From Saccharopolyspora erythraea NRRL 2338 (lineage in GTDB: Bacteria > Actinomycetota > Actinomycetes > Mycobacteriales > Pseudonocardiaceae): DNA of 64,000 bases. How positions within the stretch are numbered: the first letter of the stretch is position 1; every line of letters starts with the position of its first letter. Of this stretch, positions 53,981-62,028 are shown one piece after another. Location of the stretch: positions 1,787,584-1,851,583 of the forward strand of contig NC_009142.1 in NCBI RefSeq assembly GCF_000062885.1. Reading direction: 5' to 3'. Both the position numbers and the translations under genes were made by a program. A model generated the notes under the pieces. That model saw only the letters and a list, made by a program, of their open reading frames with translations. It searched no databases and was not told the DNA's origin.

Positions 53981-54947
53981 CGAAACCGTCCCCGGGCAAC
54001 CGGCCACCGATCGTCTCCGGCGCGTGCGCCAGGAGCCGCTGGTAGAGGACGTCGAGGTCGGCCCGCGCCTGCACACCCGTGCGGAAGCCGGTACCGCCGC
54101 GGCCGAGCAGCTCGGACACCACCTGCGGCGGTAGCTGGAGTTCGGCGGCCACCGCCTCGGCCGAGGCCGCGGCGTTCGCGGTCGCCGCGCGCAGGTGGTC
54201 CTGGAGCGCGCGAATCACCTCGGGGCGCCGCGCCGCGAGGTCGCCGCGAACGGCGACCGCCATCAGCGGCAGCGACGTGCTCCCGGTGGCCGCGCGCCAC
54301 TCGGCGGCCGGGTCGAGGAACCTGGTGCCCGGCCTGCCGGCCTCGGCGGCGCGCAGCAGCGCCAGCGAGGCCGAGGGCTCGGGCAGCACCGCGAAGTCCG
54401 CCTCGCCCACCGCGAACTCGGCGACCGCCTCCGGGAGCTGCGCGTGGTAGCGGAACCGCACGTCCACGTCCGGGCGCAGGCCGCCCGCTCGGGCGAGCAG
54501 CCGCGTCAGCACGTCGGTGACGTCGCCGCGGAACGCGACGTCGACGGTCGCGCCGCGCAGCGCCTCCCACGGTGCGGTCCCCGCCCCGGTGCGGCCGATC
54601 CCGGCCAGCAACGCCTGGTCCAGCACCCCGAGCACCCGCACGTCGACGCCCTTGGCGGCCAGGTTCGCCGCCGCCGTCGAGGGCAGCACCGCGACGTCGA
54701 CCTGACCGCCGACCAAACCTGCCCGCAGCTCGTCGGGCGTCCTGGCCCGGCTGATCCGCACCGAGCCGACACCGGGCAGTGCCGCGCGACCCGTCCGGAG
54801 GCCGGTCAACGCGGCCTCGGCGACGACGTTGGCGACGCTGACGATTCGCAGTGCGTCCGCCTGCGGCCGCGCGCCGCTCGCGCAGGCGCCGAGCACGGCG
54901 GGCAGCGGGGACAGCGCCGCGGTGCGCATGAACGTCCGACGTTTCAC
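53973..54947 (-). CDS. Tat-exported substrate-binding lipoprotein, SsuA/NMT1-like
   Basis: This 324-residue protein has a twin-arginine start KRRTFMRTAALSPLPAVL and lipobox LGAC, so it is probably a folded, lipid-anchored receptor. The mature part has the NMT1/SsuA pattern: PDELRAGLVGGQVDVAVLPS, then AVGEADFAVLPEPSAS. Tat export hints at cofactor or tight folding, but no cofactor motif is seen. GTG 54947 has AGAGG upstream. It is the second gene of the importer-monooxygenase operon. Confidence 0.87.
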   Translation of the reverse strand: MKRRTFMRTAALSPLPAVLGACASGARPQADALRIVSVANVVAEAALTGLRTGRAALPGVGSVRISRARTPDELRAGLVGGQVDVAVLPSTAAANLAAKGVDVRVLGVLDQALLAGIGRTGAGTAPWEALRGATVDVAFRGDVTDVLTRLLARAGGLRPDVDVRFRYHAQLPEAVAEFAVGEADFAVLPEPSASLALLRAAEAGRPGTRFLDPAAEWRAATGSTSLPLMAVAVRGDLAARRPEVIRALQDHLRAATANAAASAEAVAAELQLPPQVVSELLGRGGTGFRTGVQARADLDVLYQRLLAHAPETIGGRLPGDGFGV

Positions 54948-54968
54948 CGGTACCTCTGCTTTCGAAGG

Positions 54969-55640
54969 TCAGGCCGAGCCGAGCCGGCTGGTCGGCACGA
55001 GTCGTGCCCGCCCGCCGGTGCCGATGAGCAGTGCGCGCTCGGCCACGGCGGCGGCTTCTTCCGGGTCGTGGGTGACCCACAGGGCGGCGGCGCCGCCGAG
55101 GTGTCTGCGTGCGGCCGCAGCGGCCGATCGGCGTGCCTGGCGGTCGACCGCCGAAAGCGGTTCGTCCGCCAGCAGCAGCGCGGGCCGGACCACCAGCGCG
55201 CGCACCAGCGCCACCCGCTGGCGCATCCCTCCGGAGAGCTCGGCCGGGCGCCGGTCGGCGGTGCCGCCGACACCGAACTCGTCGAGCAGGCTCAGAGCGC
55301 GTTCGCGCGCGGTCCGGCCTTCGCGGCGGCCCAGCGGGATCAGCACGTTCTGCAGGACGGTGCGCCAGGGCAGCAGCCGGTGCTCGGCGAAGGCGTAGCC
55401 GAGGCGTCCCGGCGGGGTCCGCACCGAGCCGCCGGACGGGGCGAGCAACCCCGCCACCACCCGCAGCAGCGAGGTCTTGCCCGCGCCGGAGGGGCCGAAG
55501 ACCGCGAGGACCTCGCCCCCGCGGACCTCGGCGGTGACCTCGCTCAGCACGGCCCGGCCGCCGCGCTCGACCGAAACCCGCTCCAGCGACAGAACGGTTT
55601 CGGCATCCTGTTGTTTAGGCGAGCCTTCCCTTGCTGGCAC
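54969..55640 (-). CDS. ABC transporter ATPase, SsuB/TauB type
   Basis: This is a 223-residue ATPase with Walker A GPSGAGKT, signature LSGGMRQRVALVRAL, Walker B LLLADEP and H-loop VTHDPEEA. LAYAF-like Q-loop variant GYAFAEHRLLPWR fits the nitrate/sulfonate group. It starts at GTG 55640 without a strong ribosome site and is the first gene of a four-gene unit with receptor, permease and monooxygenase. A DtxR/IdeR-like palindrome core lies inside its first codons (55615-55633). Confidence 0.88.
   Translation of the reverse strand: MPAREGSPKQQDAETVLSLERVSVERGGRAVLSEVTAEVRGGEVLAVFGPSGAGKTSLLRVVAGLLAPSGGSVRTPPGRLGYAFAEHRLLPWRTVLQNVLIPLGRREGRTARERALSLLDEFGVGGTADRRPAELSGGMRQRVALVRALVVRPALLLADEPLSAVDRQARRSAAAAARRHLGGAAALWVTHDPEEAAAVAERALLIGTGGRARLVPTSRLGSA
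55615..55633. promoter_or_regulatory. Weak iron-box-like sequence at the front of the importer operon
   Basis: TTAGGCGAGCCTTCCCTTG contains the palindrome AGGC-GA-GCCT and matches about 12 of 19 positions of the actinomycete IdeR/DmdR box. It lies within the start of the ATPase gene, not in a classical promoter position, so this may be chance. Confidence 0.25.
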
Positions 55641-55801
55641 GTGGCGAGTGTAGCGATCTAAGCTCTAGAGTCCTACTACAACAAGCGGGTGATCGTCGAC
55701 GAGATCGGTGGGGCACGTGCAGCAACCCCGACCCGCGTCGTGCGGCGAAGTCGCGCGAACGCGGCACTTCTGGCGGCTGTGCGCGGGTAAAGTCCCCGTC
55801 C

Positions 55802-56458
55802 GTGCAACCACATCCGCCGCATGGGCAGAACCCGCAGCAGCCGGGCCAGGACGGCGCACCGGGGCAGTACGCCCCGCAGTTCCAGGCGGGCCAGTACGGC
55901 CAGCAGGGCCAGTACGGCCAGCAGTTCCAGTACGGCCAGCAGTTCCAGGCCGGGCCGCAAGTCCCGGGCATGGCCGGGATGAGGCGGCCGGCAGGCGGCG
56001 CGACCGCCTACCTCGCCGGCATCCTCGGAATCCTCGTGGCGCTGGTATCGCTGGGGTCGACGGTGTACGGCATGGTGCGCATCGGCTTCCTGGACTACTG
56101 GTCCGTGGTGGGAATCGTGGCCGTGCTGCCCCTGCTGGAGCTCGTGGTGGCGCTCGTCGGCTTCGTGCTGCTCTGCCTGGTCAAGACGCCGGTGGGGCGG
56201 TGGCTGCTCGTCGGCGCGTGGGCGTTGTTGCTGCTGTACCAGACCTACGGCGTGATCCGCACGCTGGTCGAGTACGGCGCCGAACCGCTCACCTACCCGA
56301 GCTATCTGATCCCCGTCGCGGTCAGGACGCTGGTGCTGGTGGGCTCGCTGGTCTTCGCGCTGCTGCCGTCCACCGGGCGGTTCCTCGCCGAGGCGAAGAT
56401 GAAGAAGCAGCAGCCCGTCCGGGCCTGGGCTCCCCAGACGCCCTACCCGCACCAGTAG
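55802..56458 (+). CDS. Membrane protein with Gln/Tyr/Gly repeat N-terminus
   Basis: This is a 218-residue protein. The first 60 or so residues are a low-complexity segment of Pro, Gln, Gly and Tyr with repeats of GQYGQQ and YGQQFQ. Four membrane segments follow (starting AYLAGILGILVALVSLG) and then a short basic C-terminus ending in TPYPHQ. Actinobacteria often have such disordered proline/glutamine tails on envelope proteins; the function is unknown. GTG 55802 is chosen as the first codon of the repeat-bearing protein; the frame runs upstream to 55631. A 161-nt gap separates it from the divergent ATPase gene. Confidence 0.7.
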   Translation: MQPHPPHGQNPQQPGQDGAPGQYAPQFQAGQYGQQGQYGQQFQYGQQFQAGPQVPGMAGMRRPAGGATAYLAGILGILVALVSLGSTVYGMVRIGFLDYWSVVGIVAVLPLLELVVALVGFVLLCLVKTPVGRWLLVGAWALLLLYQTYGVIRTLVEYGAEPLTYPSYLIPVAVRTLVLVGSLVFALLPSTGRFLAEAKMKKQQPVRAWAPQTPYPHQ

Positions 56459-56513
56459 TTTCCGCAACCGGCGCACGAGAACGCCGGCTCCGCGCCGCGA
56501 CAGGAGAGGTCCC

Positions 56514-57191
56514 ATGGCCGACATCGAGGAACACACGCGCAGGCTCGCGGCCGAGTCGCTTTCCAGTGACGATCCGACGGGATGGTTCGAACGCCTCTAC
56601 GCGCAGGCGGAGCGCGGAGAGACCGCCGTGCCGTGGGACCGCGGAGCTCCGCACCAGCTGCTCGCCGAGTGGTCCGCCGGACTGCGCGGCGAGGGCAGGC
56701 GCGCGCTCGTCGTCGGCTGCGGGTACGGCGCGGACGCCGAACACCTCGCGGGCCTCGGTTTCCGCACCGACGCCTTCGACGTCTCGGCCACGGCCGTCGA
56801 CGGCGCCAGGCGGCGCTTCCCCGGCTCGCCGGTCCACTACGCCGTCGCCGACCTGCTGGAACCGCCCGGCGAACGGGCGGGCGCGTACGACCTGGTCGTG
56901 GAAAGCCTGACCGTCCAGTCGCTGCCGGACACCCTGCGCGGCCAGGCGATCGCGGCGGTCCGGCGGTTCGTCGCGCCGGGCGGGACCCTGCTGGTCATCG
57001 CATCGGCGCGGGGCGAAGGTCCGGTCGAGGGGCCGCCGTGGCCGCTCACCCGCGCCGAGGTCGAGTCGTTCTCCGGGGAAGACCTCCAGGCGGCGCGGAT
57101 CGAGGCGATCCCAGCCGAAGCGGACCCCGCCGTCGTCCGCTGGCGCGCCGAGTTCCGGCGTTCCGACCGGCCGGCCTCGAGCACCTCGTAG
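56514..57191 (+). CDS. Class I SAM-dependent methyltransferase
   Basis: This 225-residue enzyme resembles the thiopurine-methyltransferase/Trm-like small methyltransferases. Motif I is ALVVGCGYGADAEHLAGLGF, the Asp after beta2 is in FDVSATAV, and motif II is in AYDLVVESLTVQSLP. GGAGAGG precedes ATG 56514. Substrate is unknown. It is 55 nt after the repeat-bearing membrane protein gene and may share its transcript. Its 3' end overlaps a convergent small gene. Confidence 0.85.
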   Translation: MADIEEHTRRLAAESLSSDDPTGWFERLYAQAERGETAVPWDRGAPHQLLAEWSAGLRGEGRRALVVGCGYGADAEHLAGLGFRTDAFDVSATAVDGARRRFPGSPVHYAVADLLEPPGERAGAYDLVVESLTVQSLPDTLRGQAIAAVRRFVAPGGTLLVIASARGEGPVEGPPWPLTRAEVESFSGEDLQAARIEAIPAEADPAVVRWRAEFRRSDRPASSTS

Positions 57192-57618
57192 CCCGCGATG
57201 TCGCCCGCTCAGCCGATCGGGCGACGCCGGGAACCGCGCGCACGCGAGCGCTGTCACATCGGTGGACTTCGGCTTTCGGGGCCGCGCGACCGGTGCGGGC
57301 GGGGACAGGGGCCGCTCGCCCGCACCGGTCCCCTCGGGGCGCCCGGCTCGGCCGGCATTCCTCCCGGTGCTCGCGGCGGCGCCCGGGGAACCGCAACAGC
57401 CGCCGCTTCCGGCGTCCGGGCCGCGCGACGCGCGCCTGGCAGCGCGGACATCGCGCGCCCGGCGGGCACACCATCAGCGCCGCGAGCACGACGTGCCCGC
57501 ACAGCGCCCGGTACCGCCCGTCACCCCGCCGCATCCCCTCGGTCATCGCGTCCTCGGTGACGAGGTGGTCGAAGCCGTCGGCGGTGCAAGTGACGGGAAT
57601 CGCTCGCCCTGCTGGCAT
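57046..57618 (-). CDS. Small zinc-ribbon-like hypothetical protein
   Basis: The frame gives 190 residues. Only the first 65 look conserved: a Cys in VTCTADGFDHLV, Cys-Gly-His in YRALCGHVVLAALMVCPPGA, then CPRCQ. These make a probable C-x-H-x-C-x2-C zinc site typical of short Pseudonocardiales proteins. The rest is Arg/Pro-rich with no clear fold, and 146 nt overlap the methyltransferase gene antisense, so the true product may be shorter or frameshifted. ATG 57618 has no strong ribosome site. Function is unknown. Confidence 0.5.
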   Translation of the reverse strand: MPAGRAIPVTCTADGFDHLVTEDAMTEGMRRGDGRYRALCGHVVLAALMVCPPGARCPRCQARVARPGRRKRRLLRFPGRRREHREECRPSRAPRGDRCGRAAPVPARTGRAAPKAEVHRCDSARVRAVPGVARSAERATSRATRCSRPAGRNAGTRRASGRRRGPLRLGSPRSAPPGGLPRRTTRPRRG

Positions 57619-57781
57619 GCACCCAGCTTCGCGGCGCCGGAACCGGGCCCATCAGGCCAGATCGGAGGCAATGCCGCGGCATTCCGGCGAATCCGGTCGT
57701 CACCCGTGGTCGGCACCGCGCAAGAGCAGGAGGGGCGCTCCCAGCGGGAACGCCCCTCCTCGTCGAAGCCCCGGCAGAGCC

Positions 57782-59710
57782 TCAGAGCTTGACCGGGTAG
57801 TGCGGCTCGGGCACCTCCGGCGACAGCCGGCCCTCGATGAAGATGCCGTGCCAGAGCATGAACACCAGCAGCGCCCACAGGCGGCGGCTGTGGTCGAGCA
57901 CACCGGAGCGGTGCTCCTCCAGCAGCTGCAGCACCGCCGTGCGGTTGAGCAGGTGGTCGGTCTGGGACTGCTGGATGATGTTGCGCGCCCAGTCGTGCAT
58001 CTCGTCGCGCAGCCAGTGCTTGATCGGCACCGGGAAGCCCAGCTTGCGGCGGTTGAGCACGTGCGCGGGCACCACCTGGTACATCGCCTGGCGCAGCGCG
58101 TACTTGGTGGTCTCCCTGGTGATCTTCTGCTCCAGCGGGACCGTGCTGGCGACCCGGAAGACCTCCGGGTCCAGGAACGGCACCCGCAGCTCCAGCGAGT
58201 TGGCCATGGTCATCTTGTCGGCCTTGACCAGGATGTCGCCGCGCAGCCAGGTGAACAGGTCCACGTGCTGCATCCGGGTCACCGGGTCCCAGCCGGAGGA
58301 GGTCCGGTAGGCCGCGGCGGTGACGTCCTTGTGCGAGACCCCCGGGTCGAAGCCGCGCATCACGTTGCGGAGCTGGTCGTCCCGGAAGATCCGGGCGTTG
58401 CCGTAGTAGCGCTCCTCCAGGCTCAGGGCGCCGCGGCGCAGCAGGTCCTTGCCGCGCACACCCTCCGGGATGGCGGTCGAGACCTTGCCCATCGCCTTGC
58501 GCAGCGCGCCCGGCACCTTCTCGAACGGCGCCAGCGACAGCGGCTCGCGGTAGATGGTGTAACCGCCGAACAGCTCGTCGGCGCCCTCGCCGGAGAGCAC
58601 CACCTTGACGTGCTGGCGCGCCTCGCGCGCGATGAACCACAGCGGCACCAGCGCGGGGTCGGCCACCGGGTCGTCCAGGTACCAGACGATCAGCGGCAGC
58701 GTCTCCATCATCTCCTCGGCGGAGACGGTGCGGACCACGTGCTTGACGCCGATCGCCGCCGCCGACTCGGCGGCCACGTCGACCTCGGAGTAGCCCTGGC
58801 GCTCGAACCCGGTGGTGAAGGTGATCAGGTTCGGGTTGTGCTCCTTGGCCAGCGCGGCGATCGCGGTCGAGTCGATGCCACCGGACAGGAACGCGCCGAC
58901 CGTGACGTCCGCGCGCATGTGCTTGGCGACCGAGTCGCGCATCACGTCGACGATCTCGTCGTGCAGGCGCTTGGCGTCGGAGTCGCTGCGCAGCGGCCGC
59001 GAGGTGAAGTTCGGCTGGAAGTAGCGCTCGGTGACCAGCTGGCCGCCGGGGGCGACGGTGAACGACGTGCCGGACTCGATGCGGCGCACCTGCCGGTGCA
59101 GCGACTCCGGCTCCGGCACGTACTGCAGCACCAGGTAGTGCTGCATCGCCCGGTGGTCCAGGTCCTCGGTGATCCGCAGCGTGTTGGCCAGGCTGAGCAG
59201 GCTCTTCTTCTCGCTGGCGAAGGCGATGCCGCCGGGGCCCTGGGCGTAGAACAGCGGCTTGATGCCGAAGGGGTCGCGGGCGCCGAAGACGACCTTGCGC
59301 TCGTTGTCCCAGACCAGGAAGGCGAACATGCCGCGCAGGCGCCCCACCATGGAGGTGCCCAGGTAGTGGTAGGCCGCGACGATGACCTCGGTGTCGCCGT
59401 CGGTGCTGAACCGGGCGCCGAAGCGGTCGACCAGCTCCGCGCGCAGTTCGAGGTAGTTGTAGATCTCGCCGTTGAACAGCACGGTGTAGCGGCCCGGGTT
59501 CTCCGGCGGCCCCCAGCTCAGCGGCTGGTGGGAGTGTTCGAGGTCGATGATCGACAGCCGGTTGAAGCCGAAGACCAGCTCACCGCCATGCCAGGTGTCG
59601 CTCTCGTCCGGACCCCGGTGCCGCTGGCACCGCAGGGCGGTGGCCACGGCGTCGCGGGCGTGACCGGCGTTCTCTTCGGTGGGACAGACCAGTCCAAGCA
59701 GGCCGCACAC
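57782..59710 (-). CDS. asnB: Asparagine synthetase, glutamine-hydrolysing (AsnB)
   Basis: This is a 642-residue enzyme. After removal of Met, the N-terminal nucleophile is Cys2 (start GTG-TGC, residues CGLLGLVCP). Glutaminase-domain motifs are HRGPDESD, FNRLSIIDL and LFNGEIYNYLELR. The synthetase domain has the P-loop AFLSGGIDSTAIAAL and SGEGADELFGGY. Its position beside ctaC matches mycobacterial asnB (Rv2201). Long asnB types of this kind can amidate cell-wall diaminopimelate rather than aspartate, so free asparagine synthesis is not certain. GTG 59710 is required to expose Cys2. Confidence 0.93.
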   Translation of the reverse strand: MCGLLGLVCPTEENAGHARDAVATALRCQRHRGPDESDTWHGGELVFGFNRLSIIDLEHSHQPLSWGPPENPGRYTVLFNGEIYNYLELRAELVDRFGARFSTDGDTEVIVAAYHYLGTSMVGRLRGMFAFLVWDNERKVVFGARDPFGIKPLFYAQGPGGIAFASEKKSLLSLANTLRITEDLDHRAMQHYLVLQYVPEPESLHRQVRRIESGTSFTVAPGGQLVTERYFQPNFTSRPLRSDSDAKRLHDEIVDVMRDSVAKHMRADVTVGAFLSGGIDSTAIAALAKEHNPNLITFTTGFERQGYSEVDVAAESAAAIGVKHVVRTVSAEEMMETLPLIVWYLDDPVADPALVPLWFIAREARQHVKVVLSGEGADELFGGYTIYREPLSLAPFEKVPGALRKAMGKVSTAIPEGVRGKDLLRRGALSLEERYYGNARIFRDDQLRNVMRGFDPGVSHKDVTAAAYRTSSGWDPVTRMQHVDLFTWLRGDILVKADKMTMANSLELRVPFLDPEVFRVASTVPLEQKITRETTKYALRQAMYQVVPAHVLNRRKLGFPVPIKHWLRDEMHDWARNIIQQSQTDHLLNRTAVLQLLEEHRSGVLDHSRRLWALLVFMLWHGIFIEGRLSPEVPEPHYPVKL

Positions 59711-60085
59711 GTGTCTCGGGCACCTCTCGTGTCGGCGGTGTGGGTTCGCTCCCCGGCGGGGAACCCCGAAGGTCGGGAAGTCCCCGGATCGGGATGCCCA
59801 GTATGCCGTTGCGCCGGTTGCCGCCCGCACGCGCGGGGGCCACACTCCGCCGGGAGGACAGCGCCCGGGACCCACCGCAGGTGATCTCGCTCTCCAAGGC
59901 GCGCGCGGGTGACCCTGCGGAGCGACCCCGGAGCAGTATCGCGGCTACTGCTGGGCTAGGCTTCGCCGCAGAATTCCGGCGGTGGATCGGCTCCCCCCTG
60001 CGGGGGACGGGCGGGCGCGCATGCCGGATCGGTGAGTTTCGCAGCGAGGAGGCGTCGCGCAGTGGGCCTGAAGGAGGGGACCCGA
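59711..60085. promoter_or_regulatory. Divergent asnB/ctaC promoter region
   Basis: 375 nt lie between the two start codons. I see no supported gene. The stretch near 59945-59970 (TGGGCTAGGCTTCG) could hold a -10-like element for ctaC. Ribosome sites GAGGAGG (60050) and AAGGAGGGG (60071) precede alternative ctaC starts. Confidence 0.4.
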
Positions 60086-60994
60086 GTGCCACGGCTGGTC
60101 AAGGTCACTGGGCTGATCGGCCTGGTAGGTGTCGCGGCAACGGGCTGCACGACCAACGAGGTCCTGCGGTTCGGCTGGCCGCAGGGTGTCACCCCGCAGG
60201 CCGAGTCGATGCGCCAGCTCTGGACCTGGTCTGTGATCGCGGCTCTCGCGGTCGGTGTGCTCGTGTGGGGGCTGATCTTCTGGTCGGTCGCCTTCCACCG
60301 CAAGAAGAGCGAGGAGCTGCCCAGGCAGTTCCAGTACAACCTGCCGCTGGAGATCATCTACTCGGCGATCCCGTTCGTGATGGTCGTGGTGCTGTTCTAC
60401 TTCACCGCGGTCACCCAGAACTACGTGCTGGCCAAACCGGCCAACCCGGACGTCAAGGTCAACGTGGTGTCCTTCCAGTGGAACTGGGAGTTCAACTACC
60501 CGGGCTACAAGACGCCGGACGGGCAGCCGGTGCGGACCGTGGGCAGCAGCGAGGAGATCCCGCTGCTGGTCCTGCCGACCGACTCCAGCGTCGAGTACCA
60601 CCTGTCGTCGACCGACGTCATCCACTCGTTCTTCGTGCCGGAGTTTCACTTCAAGCGGGACACCTTCCCGCACCCGGACAAGAACAACCAGGACAACGTC
60701 TTCCAGAACACGATCGACCGCGAGGGTTCGTTCGTCGGGCGGTGCGCGGAGCTGTGCGGCACCTACCACTCGATGATGAACTTCGAGGTCCGCGCGCTCT
60801 CGAAGGACAAGTTCGACCAGTACATGCAGCTGCGGACGCGCATCAACCCGCAGACCGGCAGCCCGTACACCGCCTCCGAGGCGCTCGGGGAGATGAAGTG
60901 CGGCGAGCTGTGCGCCCCGCGGGCTGTCACCGGCGTCCCGTTCGACACCGAGCGCACCGGTGGCAAGCCCTCGGGCATCGGGACAGCCAACTGA
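60086..60994 (+). CDS. ctaC: Cytochrome c oxidase subunit II (CtaC)
   Basis: This 302-residue subunit takes electrons from the cytochrome bc1-c branch. The lipobox Cys ends the short signal MPRLVKVTGLIGLVGVAATG, two membrane spans follow, and then the CuA domain. CuA ligands are His in DVIHSFFVPEFHF and CAELCGTYHSMM (C-x3-C-x3-H plus Met). An insert near VFQNTIDREGS is typical of actinobacteria. GTG 60086 has AAGGAGGGG about 6 nt upstream; GTG 60062 with GAGGAGG is also possible. It is followed by ctaF. Confidence 0.95.
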   Translation: MPRLVKVTGLIGLVGVAATGCTTNEVLRFGWPQGVTPQAESMRQLWTWSVIAALAVGVLVWGLIFWSVAFHRKKSEELPRQFQYNLPLEIIYSAIPFVMVVVLFYFTAVTQNYVLAKPANPDVKVNVVSFQWNWEFNYPGYKTPDGQPVRTVGSSEEIPLLVLPTDSSVEYHLSSTDVIHSFFVPEFHFKRDTFPHPDKNNQDNVFQNTIDREGSFVGRCAELCGTYHSMMNFEVRALSKDKFDQYMQLRTRINPQTGSPYTASEALGEMKCGELCAPRAVTGVPFDTERTGGKPSGIGTAN

Positions 60995-61037
60995 GGAGTG
61001 CCCTCGGCAGGGCGTACGGCGTGAGAGCGAGGACTCC

Positions 61038-61436
61038 ATGAAGGTCGAAGCGAAGATCTTCAACTACATCACCTTCTTCTTCTTCCTGTCGGCGATCGTC
61101 TACGGGTTCTGGGCGAAGGAGCCGGTGGGCACGGTGGCGCTGATCCTGGTCGGCGGGCTGTCGCTGCTGATCGGCACGTACTTCCAGTTCGTGGCCCGGC
61201 GCATCGAGCCCCGTCCGGAGGACAACGACGACGCCGAGATCAGCGACGGCGCTGGCGAGCTGGGCTTCTTCAGCCCGGGCAGCTACTGGCCGGTGGGCCT
61301 GGCGGCGGCCGCGGCGTTCGCCGGTGTCGCGCTGGCGTTCTTCCACGTGTGGATGATCGTGATCGCCGTCGCGGTGGTCCTGATCATGGTCGCGGGCCTG
61401 GTCTTCGAGTACCACACCGGACCGAACCACGACTGA
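61038..61436 (+). CDS. ctaF: Cytochrome c oxidase subunit IV, actinobacterial (CtaF)
   Basis: This 132-residue membrane protein has four spans: MKVEAKIFNYITFFFFLSAI, VALILVGGLSLLIGTYFQF, GLAAAAAFAGVALAFFHVW and IVIAVAVVLIMVAGLVFEY. It matches the small actinobacterial subunit next to ctaC. ATG 61038 lies 43 nt after ctaC, and a strong terminator follows. The ctaE-qcrCAB genes found near here in mycobacteria are not in the window. Confidence 0.93.
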   Translation: MKVEAKIFNYITFFFFLSAIVYGFWAKEPVGTVALILVGGLSLLIGTYFQFVARRIEPRPEDNDDAEISDGAGELGFFSPGSYWPVGLAAAAAFAGVALAFFHVWMIVIAVAVVLIMVAGLVFEYHTGPNHD

Positions 61437-61454
61437 TCCGAGAGCACACGGGCG

Positions 61455-61482
61455 AGGCCCCGGACCGAACGGTCCGGGGCCT
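61455..61482 (+). terminator. Intrinsic terminator of ctaC-ctaF
   Basis: A 12-bp stem (61455-61466 with 61471-61482, loop GAAC) lies 18 nt past the ctaF stop, followed by TCGGCTTT. Confidence 0.85.
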
Positions 61483-61578
61483 TCGGCTTTCGCGGCGGGC
61501 CGCCACGCGCCCCGGCCCGCCGGACCCGGAGGCTCTAGGATCTCGACTACCGCAGTGCCGCAGCAGGAGGGTTCCCCA

Positions 61579-61863
61579 GTGATCACCGCGATCGTGCTGA
61601 TCCAGACCGCCGCCGAGCGCCTGACCGAGGCCGCTCAGGAAATCGCCGACCTGGAGGGCGTGGCGGAGGTGTACTCCTGCGCGGGCGACGTCGACCTGAT
61701 CGCCGTCCTGCGGGTCAGCGACCACGAGAAGGTCGCCGACATCGTCCCCGGCCGGATCAACAAGGTCACCGGCGTCCTCGACACCGACACCCACATCGCG
61801 TTCCGCTCGTACTCGCGCCAGGACACCGAGGCCGGCTTCTCCCTCGGCATGGAGGACGAGTGA
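61579..61863 (+). CDS. Stand-alone Lrp/AsnC-type RAM ligand-binding domain protein
   Basis: This 94-residue protein is only the effector (RAM) domain of Lrp/AsnC regulators. MITAIVLIQTAAERLTEAAQ, LEGVAEVYSCAGDVDLIAVL and GVLDTDTHIAFRSYS match beta-alpha-beta-beta-alpha-beta. No HTH is present. Such proteins sense amino acids or other small ligands, sometimes by forming mixed oligomers with full-length regulators. AGGAGG precedes GTG 61579. Location between respiratory genes and trpD gives no clear partner. Confidence 0.88.
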   Translation: MITAIVLIQTAAERLTEAAQEIADLEGVAEVYSCAGDVDLIAVLRVSDHEKVADIVPGRINKVTGVLDTDTHIAFRSYSRQDTEAGFSLGMEDE

Positions 61864-62028
61864 GCCCGCACCGCGGGTGATGGCCGCGGGTGAGGGCCGT
61901 TGCGGGCCCTCACAGCTCGCCTGAGCGTTCGATGCGCACTTCCGCGACACATTCCGGGTGCGCGGGCATCCGGGGTGTTCTCCGGCGGCGCTGGGCCGTA
62001 CTGCGAGTCCGGGCCGCGGCCCGGGACC

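Noticed and set aside
56582-59884. 1100-codon open frame antisense to asnB
   Set aside because: It is a shadow of AsnB codons; no domain and no ribosome site.
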